From Hortaea werneckii (lineage: Eukaryota; Ascomycota; Dothideomycetes; Mycosphaerellales; Teratosphaeriaceae), in assembly GCA_037044905.1 (NCBI GenBank), contig JBAOKB010000042.1, positions 1 to 64,000 on the forward strand: a stretch of 64,000 nt of DNA, in the 5' to 3' direction. Of this stretch, positions 10,672 through 23,088 are shown one piece after another (the first letter of the stretch is position 1; every line of letters starts with the position of its first letter). Both the position numbers and the translations under genes were made by a program. The notes beneath the pieces are model-generated. The model was not told the DNA's origin, searched no databases, and was given only the letters and a program-made list of their open reading frames with translations.

Positions 10672-11050
10672 CTTAATCAAATTCAGACCACGTAGCGGGT
10701 CCTTCGTCAGGACGAAGTGTCTTGCTTCAAACCTTCACAATCGTAGTCATGATTTACAGAAGTGGCCTTGAAGCACTAAGCTCCGGGAAGATCTCACTAG
10801 AAACAAGTTTGTTGTCTTTTTGCTGTGTCGGACTAGAAACTATACATAAGGTATTTTTACAAGCATGACTGTACAAGATTGATTGGAACCTATCCAAGAT
10901 GTTGTTTCCGAGCTGCCATCGGGTATTGCTGTCCCTTCTCTCCACATACTGTCAAATCCTCGATTCCACGGTGGCACTATGGAATGGTACGTGCGCGTTC
11001 GACCCACCCAAAACATGGGCGAAGATTAAGAAACTCCGTCAATAGCGGTT
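10672..11050. other. convergent 3' spacer
   Basis: About 380 bp between the 3' ends of the dehydrogenase (plus) and the histone-like disordered gene (minus). I see only 3' flank sequence. Confidence 0.5.
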
Positions 11051-14000
11051 CTACGGCATATTCAGCCAAGTCTTCCGCTTCCCACCCGTCAGCCGGCCAA
11101 AGAAGCCAGGCTTCTTTCCATCCTGCGACTTCAACGAATCCTTCTCAGCCTTTTTCCGCGCCTTCTCCGCATCCCGCGGATTCAACTTCGACTGTCTCCC
11201 GATCGACGGCGCAGGCGCGCTCTTCTCGTCCTCCTCAGGACCAGAGTTCTTCAAGAAATCGGCAAGCTCCTTCGTATTGGACTGCTTGTGGAATGCCCCC
11301 AGTCGCTGCTTTCCATCTGGGCCAACGGTGTTTGGCGGCTTACCCGTAGCCCCTGGACTTTTGGCTTCCATTCGGGGTTTGGAGCCTGGCATCGGCGGCA
11401 GAGCGCTTGTTCCACCTTGCTGGCTGCTAGGCCGGCTCGGCCGACGAGCCGGGCTTCCTGAAGCCGTTGATCGCATGGATGGAGTGTAACCGGGTCTGGG
11501 GCCTCCAGGGTTCTGCATGCTTTTCGTTCTTGCAGCGTCGTTGGCGCTGGCAGACCTAAGACTAGACATGCTGCTTGCGTTAGATCTGCCCATGGGTTGG
11601 CGGAGACGGGCACCACCCCCATTCACGAGTGGCCGTGGAGCATTATCCTCAGGCGGCTCGTTGTTTCGAAGGAAATCGGCCAAGCTTTCCTCTTGTCGAT
11701 TGTTTTTGGGGAGCGCTGTCAGCAGATCCTCGTCTTCATCACTATAGTCAATGGCATATGGATCCTTGTTTCTGTGCTGTTTCCTTGTGGGCATCGTACC
11801 GCCTTCATCCGCTGGCAGAGCCGGCGCCGCGCCGTTAGACCTTCCTGTCCGACTCTGCGGTTGCCCATCATAGGGCGAGCTCTTTGTGCCGTCCGCGTTA
11901 GCTGCCAGCAAGGCGCCCGCGCGAGTATTCATGCCACTGGAAGGTGGCCGCCCTATGCTGCCCCTATGGCTCCGAGAGCTAACCGATCCAGGAGCCTCGC
12001 TCACACCTGTGTCAAGTTTTAGATCTGGTCTTGACGCGGACTGAAAGCCCATCTCGTTAAACTGATCAGAATCCATCGTGCTTCTGAATGGCGCCACGCT
12101 TCTAGAAATCCTTCGCTGGCCTTCTTCCTCGGGCCCTGAGCGTATGAAGTCAATAAGGTCAGCGTTGCTGCCTCCCGCGCCAGTCGCAGCGCGCGCTTGC
12201 ATGTTCGTTCGGCCAGCCTTGGCGGGCATGGGCGGCACAGGTGGAATATTCTCACTCTGCATTCTCGCTCTGGGCACGCTTTTGGCTCGCTCTCGTCCGC
12301 CCTTGTCTGTGCTTACCGCGCTCGACGACAGGGAGGTGGAAGAGCCATTGATGTGGGCGGACCTCATGGAATGAAGAGAGGTGGTAGACACGCTCGCCGG
12401 GTTCATCACTGGCCTCACCTCCTGGCTCTCACTTTGGGGCCCCGTAGAACGAATGAAGTCGGCAAAATCTCTCGTACTTTCGGTCACAACCTGTGGCTCG
12501 CGAGCCATGAGGCCACTGCGTCGATGTGTACTAGTATTACGAAGTGGCGGCTTGCTGACAGATCGACGCTTTTCAAGGCGAGTCTGACGCTCAAGCTCCG
12601 CATCAATCTCATCAGACGTCGTCTGAACCGTCGTTTGGCTACGGCTCGCTCGCGTGTCGTTCATGATGGCAGAGTTCCTCGAGCCAGCAGGCGCGCTCGT
12701 CAAGTCCACCCCACTTGCTCGTTTTGAGGGCGGAGCACGGCCGTTCTGCACCTGTATTGTTAGCGGATCGATCAACTTCAGGCTCCAATTGTATACTATG
12801 TATCTTGACATACCGAGCTTTCACGCACCTTCTCCGGCGTCAGTGTATACTTTACTGTTTCTCCGCCTTGAACGAACATGTCAAAATCTTGGGGTCCGCG
12901 AATCGAAGCGCTTGTCAAGCCACTGTCGGAATCCAGATCGGCCGAGCTTGACTTCCTGTCATTGCGCTTCAAGCTCGCCATGCGTTGAACTACTGGATGC
13001 TCTTGTATAGACGCGTCTGGTGATTGCGCAATGGAACTGTGACGACCAGTCGGTACTCCAGGAAACGCTGAAATTGACACCGGCCGCGCAGCCCCGGCAT
13101 CTTGCTGCTGCTGAAGCTGAGAACTCCATGATTGCCGGTGCGGATTTCGCTCAACCAACGGCGATGCAGTCGCGCTTGTGAAAGCAGCACCTGGTATACT
13201 TCTCCGCTTCTGCACTTTCTCGGTGGGCGCAGCGCGCGTCTGCTCATTAGATGATGGTTGCCCGATTTTGACACCGGATGATGGGAGGTCGCTATTCGAT
13301 GCCAATGCTCGACTCTCAAGAAAGTTGCGGGGACTATTTTGTGAAGGTGAGTCAGGTACCATCGAGCTATCGAGGCCCTTTCTATGGGCTGAATTGGTAC
13401 CGAGCGAAAGCTGCGAAGGTCGCTTTGCTGGGCCCCTTGCGTCCCGTTTAGCTCCGCCTCCAGCGACCACATCCGACGTCGCCGCAACTCCAATGCCATT
13501 ACCAACAACATCGAAAGGCTGAGATTGATTGCCTGGCATATGCTGTCGTGTGGCAGGGGATTGGCGAGGTATTGACTCCTTGCGTAGTGTGTACGACTTC
13601 TTTGACTCGCTTGACTTCCGGGATTCGTCAGAAGAGGGCTCACGCGCGAGCACAGGTCCTGGCAGAGACTCTGAGTCGGACGCGATCAGGTCCTTCATGT
13701 CCATCAGACTCTTTCGCTTATCAAGTTCCTCGACATCCTTGCCATTGCTCTGGTTCAGGGTAGAGATGTCAGGGTGATTCCTGTCATGCTCCTTAGATGA
13801 TCTCACCGCCGGTCCACCGGCCTCTGCAGCCACCGAAGCGGCCGCAACAGCACCACCAAGCAGCTCTGTGCCATGCGGATCCGGCACAACCTCAGATTCA
13901 CTCGAATTCTCCGTCTTATTAAACAATGCCGTCGCATCTATCGAAGCTCGCTTGTGGGGAGCCATTTCGTTGGCGTTGGATTTTTGCTCTTCCCTTTCAT

Positions 14001-15582
14001 CCCCCTGCTCCGGCTCCTCTGCTATGTCTTGAGGGAATGCACCTGGCATTTCTTCCATCGGTAAAGGCGTACGAGCAGGAGTGGGCACCGAGACAGACCG
14101 CTTCCGAGTAAGGGGTGGCTTTTCGGCAAGTTCTCTGTTGTCAGCTACGCTAGAGCTGTCGGGTGTAGGGAGCCCATCGGTAGTCCTGTAAGAGACTGGA
14201 CCTGTCAGGCTGTTGCGGCGAGCAGCCGAATTCGGAATTTCCTCTTGATCTTGCGCGTCAGGATCGCGCGCAAGTCCAGGAACCTCAATCTCGTCCACAT
14301 CACGCCGCGAGTTACCCATGGGTAATGGGATGTTGGATGCCAGGACATGCTCTGGATATTGTAACTCTGGTACCTCGTCTAATTGCACGCGCGATGGCGC
14401 GGCACCGCGGGTAGGAGAACCGTCCTTCGCCATCCCCGGACTGCCCCTCCGAGTACTCATGGGAGAGTAAAAGACCTCATTCCCAGACCTTGTAAGTCGG
14501 CGAGTTGGCGACGATGGATTGGCAGCAGCAGCGTTGGCGCGGAGAGCCTTCCTCCATGTCCGCCAAAGTCGCCCGATCGTCGAATTTAAGGCCACTTTCT
14601 CCACATCGTGCTCCTCGACAGTCACTGGCTGTAGCTTACCTTTTGCAGAACCCACAGTTATCGATGGATCAGGCGATGCAACGCGGGATGCGCTACGGCT
14701 TTGTCTTTTGGTACGGGTATGTGCTGCAGCGCCGGCAACCTGCAGCGTTTGCTCCGCAACATATTCCAGCACGCCAGTGAGAAAGATGGCAGCGGCCCAG
14801 GATACAAGACCTGACGTTTGGCTAAACCGGCGCTCCGACCCATGGAAGAGCTCCTCCTCTTTGATATATCGTTCTTCATCGTCATCTTCCATCTCGCCTA
14901 AGCGCATGTACACCATAACCCTTAAGCGGGTGCGCTTCCACACGAGCTCCAAATCCCATCTGCGATTGTGCTCTGCAGCGTTTTGTTTGGTATTCTCCTC
15001 CTCTTCATCCTCGCCTCCCCCCAACAGTTCCTGCAACTCCTCTTCGGCGCTGACGATTGCATCCCGCGCCAACCTTGATCTAAGCACTTCAGTGACTGCG
15101 GGTTTGAGCGCATACAAGCTGGTTGATCGTGCGGTCGAAAGGAAGCTGAGAAGCAGATAGTCGAGGAAGGCGTTGACGAGCGATAGCGCAGGAGCGGAGA
15201 ACTTCACATCGTCCTTGTCCACCCTCGCACCTTCATCGTCGCTACTTGATGCTCGACGGCCGGTTGCATGGTGCTCGCTCACCACCTGCGACGCGCCAAA
15301 CGGTGCGACGTAAGCGGGCTGCGGGTTGATATTCTGCAAGTTCCCACTACCATGGAACAAGGTCGTCGACGTAAGGCCCGAGACGGTGGAAAAGCGATCG
15401 CTCGTGACACTCGGGCTCCGCGACATGATGGGCGACACGAAAGGTTCCCTCAGCTCCTCCGCATCGTGCAACTGAGAGACCTGCGACGTCCGAGGGAAAT
15501 GCGCGCTGGTGACGAGGGGTGAGACTGGTGTACGCCAGGAAGTGTCGTGCGAAGCATAGGGCTGTGAATGTCGAAAGGCCAT
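11051..15582 (-). CDS. 1,489-aa disordered protein with H2B/H2A-like histone segments
   Basis: Two exons (15582-12814 and 12751-11051) flank a 62-bp intron with GTATGT donor, GCTAAC branch and ATACAG acceptor, joining KVRESS to VQNGRAPP. Most of the chain is Ser/Pro/Arg-rich and disordered. Residues ~133-187 read like histone H2B alpha-2 to alpha-C (SLVNAFLDYLL, then VTEVLRSRLARDAIVSAEEE). After an acidic insert, residues ~261-289 read like H2A alpha-2 (VLEYVAEQTLQVAGAAA), and ~320-342 like its C-terminal helix (VEEHDVEKVALNSTIGRLW). Exon 2 carries four copies of a short motif: DFADFIRSTGP, LIDFIRSGPEE, LADFLRNNEPPED and LADFLKNSGPEED, plus DPYAIDYSDEDED. It ends in basic sequence GFFGRLTGGKRK. 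I know similar uncharacterised ascomycete proteins but no function; the histone likeness is by eye and nuclear location is not shown. Confidence 0.85.
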
Positions 15583-16559
15583 CCGCTCTGGGAGGCGGCC
15601 TTCCGTATGCGGCCTGTTGGATGCGCGCCTTCGGGACTCGGGGCTGTCGGGGTTGAGTGGATGCGTCTGTGCAGGGGTATCCTTAATGGTAAATGCTGCC
15701 GGCGATAAATAACAACGATGGCTCGAGCACCAGTCACATCTGCGTGCTCTGTTGCTGTCGGAATGGCATCAAACGTGTGTCTGGGCTATGTATATTTTTC
15801 AATGTACGGGACGAGTTGTTTGGACAGAAGCGATGGCGGCATATCCAATAATAATCTAAAAGGGTCGGCAGACTTCATTTAAAGTTGTTTTACTTTCTGA
15901 ATCAGCCGTGCTTAGATCGACGTATAGGTAACGAGACCACGCTCTCTATGCGAAGGGTCGTCCTCACTCGGCTCAGTTGTGAAAAGGAATTGAAAAGGCG
16001 CTGAAATGCGGTCCTTGAAGCACCCTTGGCTTTCCTTTGTCACATATTCAAATGCGATACATATGCCATCTTATGGGGAACTCGCAATGCAAGATGCTGG
16101 ATTCGGCTCTCCTCTCCGCGTTTGGCTTCTGTAGCGCGCACTCTTTAGGTAAAACTCCGATTCCACGTCTTACGCTAACTCCCAGCTAGTCAGATCACTC
16201 ACCAATCAACCCAGATGGCTTCAGGGTCTTCCATTGACAACCTCCTACACATGGGCTATCCATTGGCAAACATACATAGCCATGTGGCTCACTTATAACC
16301 GTGACGGTAACGTCGTGTTATACTGGCGCGTTCAGGGGCTTACGCTTGGTTGCAAGATACAAAGTCTCGAAGAGAACAGATAATACAGACTTTGGTCCCG
16401 TTATTAATTGAACAATATTGCGACGCCCCTTATCCCGCCGTATCAATCGTCAGTCTCAATTCATTCAAAATACAGATTCGCGCGCACTGTGCTCTCAGGG
16501 CATGACTCAGCAACGGCACTCTCTTTTGCGCCTGTCTCGCTACCATAAATGTTACCGCT
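15583..16559. other. intergenic, promoter of the histone-like gene
   Basis: About 980 bp between the 5' end of the 1,489-aa gene and the 3' end of the sugar porter, both on the minus strand. No open frame of interest or RNA gene is seen. Confidence 0.5.
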
Positions 16560-19246
16560 TTAAGCATGGTCGATGTCTGAAACGTCGTCTTGCGCCAAGT
16601 GCGCCTTCTCAAGAAAGGGTTTGAAGGCGGTGTTGATACCGGCGTCCTGGAAGTGATACAGTTGCGGCTCTGGCTGGCCTTTGCGACGGAGAATCCACTT
16701 CCCGAACCACCAAGGGATCTGTTCGTTCAGCTCAAACGCAGCATGTTTCCGCGTGGAGACTCCGAAGACATAGTCAAGCTCTTCCAAAGTCCGTTGTTTT
16801 GTTTCGGGCAAGAAGAACAAGATCATGAAAAAGGCAAGCACGTTGAGGCCTGCGTAGAAGCCACTGGCGATCGTTAGCACAGGCTGAATCATCAACGTCT
16901 ATCGAAATACTTACAAAGTGCCGGTTGGAGTGAACGCAGCAAGCATACGAGGCAACGACATGGACAGAATGGCTGCCCAGAAGTTGTTCGTTGCGACTGC
17001 CCATGACATGCCGACTTCTCTATGGCTGAGTGGGAAGACTTCAGCAGAGTACGTGAACGGCACTGGTCCTTCTCCAGGCGAATAGAATGCAGCCTGTGCA
17101 GTGTGTCAGCGTCACCGGCTCGGCAGCGTGGTCGCAAAATCATCCTTACGAAGATAAAGACAAAAAGCGCTACTAATGCGATGTGAGCTGTACTCGAGTC
17201 GTCGATCAAGAAGCAGAGGCCGGCGGTTAGTAGAGACCATGCCATATTGGGAAAGGTGAAGATTAGAAGCCCTCTTCTGCCAAAGGTGTCAATCTGTGGA
17301 TGTATTAGCGGATCTGATCATCTTACTTTCCCTTCATCCATATCGGCATACAGTATATACAGCAGGCCATGCGAAGACGAAATTGGTCAATCCGAAGCCC
17401 CAGGATACGAGCAAAGAGTCTCGTGTGCTGAAACCGGCAGCCGAAAAGATAGTCGCGCTGTAGAAGGCAATGATGTTAATTCCTAAAACCACCAGATGTT
17501 AGAGCATACTTCTGGCTTGCAGACGGCTAACATCGACCATCTTGCTTACCGCACATCTGTTGAGCGATCATAACAATGCCGGAAGCCTGCGTCGCTCGTC
17601 TCACGCGAGGTATCGTGAACAGCTCGATGCATCTTTTGACGAAGTTGTCCGTCTTGGCAAGACCGGACTCTTCAATCATTCTCTTTTCTTGATCCAGCTG
17701 GGCTTGAATGTAATAGACGTCTCTCGCAGCTTGCAATGGGGTGTTTCGTAGCCGGCATAAGCTTTTGAAGGCGCTCAACACTTTGCCTTTCTTGAGATAC
17801 CATCTTGGAGATCTTCTGACCGTCAGTATCAACCAGCTTAGTAACGGTATGGAGAGCGTACTCAGGGCAGAAGTAAATACCGAGCACCAGCGGGACGGCT
17901 GGTATGAATGCACTGCCGAGCTGCAGCCTCCAACTGATATGAATGTCAGTACACCTCAACTTGAACCGCTGACAATGACCATTCAGTTAACTCACGCAAT
18001 CGAGCCAGTCCTGAAGACCGCAAGATTGGCTGAGGTGCCCAAGAAGATACCAAACGCCGTCCAGAGCTGCCATGACATGACGAGGCCACCACGCACCATT
18101 GTAGGCGCGTTCTCCGCACTGAAGACTGGAACCGTCACCCTACATAGCCGTGTTAGAAGCGGCGAATTCGCTCAAGAATCCAGTGTTCTCAAGGACCTTA
18201 CTCTTTCAGACCCATTCCAATGCCCAACAGAATGCGGCATGCGACAAGCTCTCCCCAATGCTGGGTGCAAGCAGACCCGATAGGAGCAAGCAATGAAAAG
18301 ATGGCTCCTACGAAAATGGTGCCGCGTCGACCGAGATAATGATTGACTGGGTCTGATATCCAGCCAGCACTGAAAACACCTTAGCCCAAAGGACTCAAAT
18401 TGGAGCGGGATGGGGGTATTCAGATCGACTCACAAGACAGCAATAGCGAGGTACGGGCAGCTGTTAACAAAGCCGACCTACTCTAAGGGTCAATAGACCG
18501 ATCATGAATGTGAAGTCGTAATCTATGTACCAGCCATGAACGATCTTGACAAAGCTCTGCGTTCGGATTGCTAGGGTCGCAGTATGGCGGCGTATCCGCG
18601 ATGCCGAACTCGATCGGAAAAGACCTAGCAGTGGAGGTCGGGTCAGAATCTTCCCTGCACTGGATCGGTCGCCTTGAGGACACTTACAGATTTGCGCCAT
18701 TGGATCCAGTTTGATCCCATCTGAAGGCGGTATTAGTGTCAGACTTCCGAACAGATCGGACCATATTGATCTTACCCCTGGATAGCGGCAGCTATACTGT
18801 TTAGCACGATGGTCATGTACAGCGCCCAAGGGTGCTTCCACCGATGTGTGATTTCAGTACGCAGAGCTTTCCGATCAGCATCGTCCAGCTCTAATATATT
18901 CTCAAAGTCCGCTTGGCTCTGAGCAACAAGAGCGCCTTTGCGCAAAAGCGGCAGATGCTCTGACATGCCGTGTCGCTCTGCAAACGCTTCGACATCGGCC
19001 ATCAACTGATCTTTCGGGATGTCAAGGAGCGGATTTCTTATCTCTCCTGTTACGTTCTGCGTCATGGCAGCGACGCTTTGCTTGCGAATCGCGTCTGCGC
19101 CGCCGTCCTGGGCGCCTAGGTTTTGACTGCCATGGTCGAGGTTTACCTCCTTGGGTACCTCAGTGATCTCGGAGTCACTATCGAAGTCAGTCAATCTTAG
19201 CAAATCTCACTGTGGTGACATTTAAAACTCACCCGTTTCCATCCAT
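16560..19246 (-). CDS. MFS sugar porter, 13 exons
   Basis: The gene reads cleanly only after removing 12 short introns, each with a GT donor, AG acceptor and frame continuity. Exon order: MDGNG, a charged N-terminal domain ending AAAIQG, a 33-nt exon (WDQTGSNGAN), FPIEFGIADTPPYC, VGFVNSCPYLAIAV, AGWISDPVNHYLGRRG, VTVPVFSAENAPTMVRGG, WRLQLGSAFIPAVPLVLG, RSPRWYLKKGK, GINIIAFYSATIFSAAG, DTFGRRGLLIF, AAFYSPGEGPVPFTYSAEVF, then GFYAGLNVLAFFMI and PETKQRTLEELDYVF. These are the diagnostic sugar-porter motifs (GRR twice, PESPRW-like, PETK), implying 12 membrane helices and proton-coupled sugar or polyol uptake at the plasma membrane. The ~100-residue cytosolic N-terminus is typical of one fungal subgroup. 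The substrate cannot be told. No disabling mutation seen. The start at 19246 gives the shortest upstream exon that splices in frame. Confidence 0.88.
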
Positions 19247-20523
19247 CGTATTGCGAGCACTACGAGACTGCTTTAATGCTTCTTCCTCTTTTCCTCAGAC
19301 TTGGGACCAAGCGCAACAAGCGGAGTGAAAGACTGACATTTGAGTGCAACCACGTCGTCGGCGCACCGTCAGCTTATGTTGCGCCCTCGCCAGTACATAA
19401 TATGCATGGAAGACGCTCGGTAACATCACACGACTCTCAGCCTCGCTGTCTGTGTAACAGTGTGAAGCCAAGGCATGTAAGCAGTGGATGTGGCGTTCGC
19501 TCAATGAGGTTAGGCATCTCAAGCATGAGGAAGCATTGGCTAATCCATCGCAAGAATGCGGGGGTGAAGAGATGGAGGGCATAAGCAATAGCATTAAAGT
19601 GATCTCTCGCATTCGCGCGTGGCATCTGTCGACGATGTCGTTTGTCTGAGAAGTATTTTGACTGCTCCCACGTAATTTTCGTCTTGTGCTGTGACTTGGA
19701 GAGGCATCTTTAAATCTATCGGCTGTTGCAAAATGTCTTATACGATTTCCTCTTCGATATTGACACCCGACAGGCCAGAAACGTCTTTTGTATTGCGCAT
19801 GCTGCCGGCTTCTTGCCGCAGTCGTGCTGATGGTGGAGGAGCGGAAAAGCTGCAATGGCGCACAGGCATTCTTCCGGTTGGGCGATAATTCCGTCCGGGT
19901 GTCACAAGGCTCTTTTCGATGTATAGCTAAGTAGAGGTACTTGGGTGCCACGGGTGGCCAAGACGAGCTGGTGCCCAAGAAGCTCACTGCAAATGGATCA
20001 CCCTTCCCGAATAGCTGTCTCGACAGCAGTGGCAATGGGAGTAGATTCTGATTCTGATTGGGAGACAAGACGCAACGTCATTCATGTACACTGCTAACAG
20101 GATGCATGCACCATGAGGTGAAGTGGTCACTTGTATCGTACCTGTTGCCTGAGGCAAGTTTGAGTCTCTTTGCATGAAGGGTCGCGAGTCTTCTGTCCCG
20201 GTAAACCCAGCCTCGATTGCCTTCATCGTAAGGGAAAGCTTTTTATCACTATAGTCACTTATTGAGATTGAATGGCCCATCGTTAGGGCAATCGGATAAA
20301 AGCACAGCTCATTGATCTCTCAGGTTTGAACACAGTCCATCAAGGTAGTGCTGAAAGAAGACGTGAAACAAGCCTGTTCGCAGGCAGCGGTATGTCATAC
20401 AATCGTGTTCAACTAGCAATCACTACCGTGACCATTATGGAAAATACTGAACTCCCGTCCAACGTTATAAACAACCAATCCCCATGTCTCGTCGTACTAG
20501 ACAAACAACATTCGTGTCAAGCG
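19247..20523. other. intergenic 5' region of the sugar porter
   Basis: About 1.28 kb between the sugar porter start and the 3' end of the SIMPL gene, both minus strand. A 257-codon minus frame (19295-20068) opens with TTG and has no family resemblance, so I do not call it. No repeat or RNA gene seen. Confidence 0.5.
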
Positions 20524-21342
20524 CTAATTAGTGAACTTGCACCTGACTTCCATGCACTGCTCAATGTCAGGCACCCTCAGATCTATCGAGTCCTCGTCCA
20601 TGTCGAAGAATCGGTATCGACCGCGATGTCCGTCCGGACGGCGAACATTATCGAAGCTATATTCTTCCTCGAATTCTGTAGGAGTGAATTCACTAACGCC
20701 AAAGGCAGCAGCATAGTCTTTGCCAGTCTCTAGCATTGTATTCAAAGCCTTGCGACGCAGCTCCGACTTCTGGGCTGCCTTGGTGGCCTCACTGAGCTGC
20801 CAATCGATATAGTCGATCCGCGCATGTGCACCCGCGTCAGAGGTGAGGCTGGCGTTTAGTGTAGAGAGAAGATCCAAGTCATGCACGATGACCATAATAG
20901 AGGAGCTTGCGCATTGCTTCTCATCCTCATCTTCTTCAGCGTCGGCGTGCTTGTTCTTGCCGCCACGCATACGGCGAGGCCGGAGTTCGTATTCATCGTA
21001 ATCATCGTCCAACGATTTCTTCACCGTGGTGGGAGAGGTGACGGTGGTGTTAAGACCCGCATCGGTGAAAACGTTCTTCAGACTGTTGAGGAAGTGTTCA
21101 CCGTTCTCATTTGCCTTGTCCGCATCGGTATCGCAAGCCCGAATACTCAAATATGCTTCTGCCAACTCAGCTCGGTGGCTGACCCGGACATCATCTTGAA
21201 CGCTGATGGTCAAGGGTTTCTCGCGTTTTCCAGCGAAAGGCGACTGCGCGGCATCAGCGATACCTTGCAAGGGTGTCTTGAAACCACTAACTGAGGCCGT
21301 GGCTGCAGCGAGGATGAGGAGATTAGAGGTGATTGGCTTCAT
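20524..21342 (-). CDS. secreted SIMPL (DUF541)-domain protein
   Basis: 272 aa from the ATG at 21342 (MKPITSNLLILAAATASVSG), a clear signal peptide; the seven extra upstream codons begin at TTG. The body has the SIMPL layout: a first strand with ISVQDDVRVSHRAELAEAYL, a helix (HFLNSLKNVF), an acidic/basic low-complexity insert (DDDYDEYE then RPRRMRGG), a second strand IMVIVHDLDLLSTLNASL, IDYIDWQLSEATKAAQKSEL and RKALNTMLETGKDYAAAFG. Bacterial SIMPL proteins are periplasmic or outer-membrane and linked to oxidative-stress defence or signalling-complex assembly; fungal ones are uncharacterised secreted proteins. The C-terminus ends with a possible disulfide pair (CMEVRC). Function is unknown beyond secretion. 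Confidence 0.78.
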   Translation of the reverse strand: MKPITSNLLILAAATASVSGFKTPLQGIADAAQSPFAGKREKPLTISVQDDVRVSHRAELAEAYLSIRACDTDADKANENGEHFLNSLKNVFTDAGLNTTVTSPTTVKKSLDDDYDEYELRPRRMRGGKNKHADAEEDEDEKQCASSSIMVIVHDLDLLSTLNASLTSDAGAHARIDYIDWQLSEATKAAQKSELRRKALNTMLETGKDYAAAFGVSEFTPTEFEEEYSFDNVRRPDGHRGRYRFFDMDEDSIDLRVPDIEQCMEVRCKFTN

Positions 21343-23088
21343 GATGAAATGCTGAAACTGCAAAGCCAGTATGCAAAAGATAGAGAGTGGAACTGTGGAG
21401 AGTAGGCACGACCAAAAGTGCTTAGATGAGCTTGGTTCTTTACTTTGTACGGACTACACATGCTCCGCGGTGCCAAAGAAAGCGACCAAAAATGACTCAA
21501 TCCTTCGAATCCTCCCGCGGACGTATATCGCCACCTACGATTTCCATTCTAGTTAGGGCCGAGGGCTCGGTCAATCGGCTTGCGAATCAGTTTACTGTCT
21601 AGACTTTGTTGAAACCACCAACACATCTGACCGGTCAAGGCATTGAGAAAGTCAGGTTTGTCTGGTTCGGAATTAGAAATTCAAATGATAGCTCTCCAGT
21701 TCCATCACAACCTTGGTAGCTTGAGTCTCAAAAGTAAATCATACCTCTTTTCTGTCTGCTTTTGGAAAGAACATTAATTGACTCAGAAAATACGTTGCAG
21801 CAACACGTTGTCGCTCTGCCCAAGGATTTGCTGTCCAAGGCCAGTAATTCTGGCTAGAGCGAGACGCAAGATCGTACACTAGCATGACAGAGAAAGATAG
21901 CGGACTTCTGCTTCTTTCGCAGGGCCTGGACCTGCTGGAGAGTTGCGTAGTCTAAGTTCAACCTTTGACTAGCTGCTTCAACGAGAAAAGAAGGGACATG
22001 GAACTGATAAGAAGTACTGCCAGAGTTCCAAGAGCGCAGGCTTCGGCTTCCATACGCGGGACCTCTGAGACGACCTGGCCTTTTGCATATTATTGTGAAG
22101 ACACATCGTCCACAGGTCGACTTCATCTCTGCAGGCCACACAAGATCAACTCAGCGAAGCTCAGTTGCGAAGCTACGGCATGGAAAACGATGACAATCCG
22201 CAAAGCAACGCTTCCCCCCAACACCCGCCAAGCTCTTGAGATTCTATTGATGAAAGTAGGATTGTAACCTTTCTGACACCTAGGAAATTTGCCAATATCA
22301 GTTTCTTTGGGACCCCATAATTATCTAACCTCAATCACATCCCCTTCTGGCAGCCAAAACTTTTCTACGAGCAATGAAGCCTTGCTATAGGCCTTTCTGC
22401 GTCTCCTGTAGCTACGGTCGGGCTCTGTGCTTGACGCTTCAATCGTCGCTATTCAACTACGTTTGATGGGTTTTTACAACGAGATGCAAAACGCTCGAAG
22501 AAATCGAGACTATTTGCCGCCGTCCTTGCCAAAAGCCACGCAAAGCTTTAAGGGCATTGCTCGATCTCGTGAGAGGGCGAATGAGAGAAGCGGGTCGTGC
22601 AAGTTCCTCTGGCGCCACTGATCTGAAGATCTGAAGTCATACACTACGAAGTGTCACCCAATTTGCTCATTGATTTGAAGCTGTGATGCATCCAGGCTGG
22701 TTTGAGGAAGGAATCAATCCGCCAAGCTTCGATCTCGACCATTAAAGCCCTCCACGCATCAAGGGGAGCTCTGGCTGACTTGCTGCTCGTCGATGGAGGC
22801 TGATCTTCTTGTACCACCTTCCTCCAAGTTTTGCTAAAAGCAGGCAGCGCAATATGCGCCTCCTGCATCACCACCATTTCGATTTGCTAACATTTTGTTG
22901 ATGTGGATGAAAGCTCGTAGAGTACGGCATGACCTAGGGGACGCCACAGCTGAAGCATCGAAAGATGGTGTCTCTCACAAGATCCCAATATAAAAGGGCC
23001 CGATGTTTCGCTCCCTCGATGCTCTAATCACTCAACCCCAATCAAGCGGCTCACAACCATCTTTCCAAGTTGAAAGACCTTGATCAAA
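21343..23088. other. 1.75-kb divergent intergenic region
   Basis: Between two secreted-protein genes pointing away from each other (SIMPL, minus; small secreted protein, plus). Open frames are short and unrecognised. A TATA box for the plus-strand gene is listed separately. Confidence 0.5.
22989..22996 (+). promoter_or_regulatory. TATA box of the small secreted protein gene
   Basis: A perfect TATAAAAG sits 93 bp upstream of the ATG. Strong TATA boxes are uncommon among fungal housekeeping promoters and usually mark regulated genes, so induced expression is a fair inference. Confidence 0.65.

Noticed and set aside
11597..12727. Several plus-strand frames up to 176 codons inside the histone-like gene
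   Set aside because: They are antisense to the disordered exon and have no protein features.
19295..20068. 257-codon minus-strand frame
   Set aside because: Begins with TTG and matches no known pattern; sits in the 5' flank of the sugar porter.
21371..22877. Short frames between the SIMPL and small secreted protein genes
   Set aside because: All under 101 codons, overlapping and unlike known proteins; no tRNA or snoRNA structure seen.
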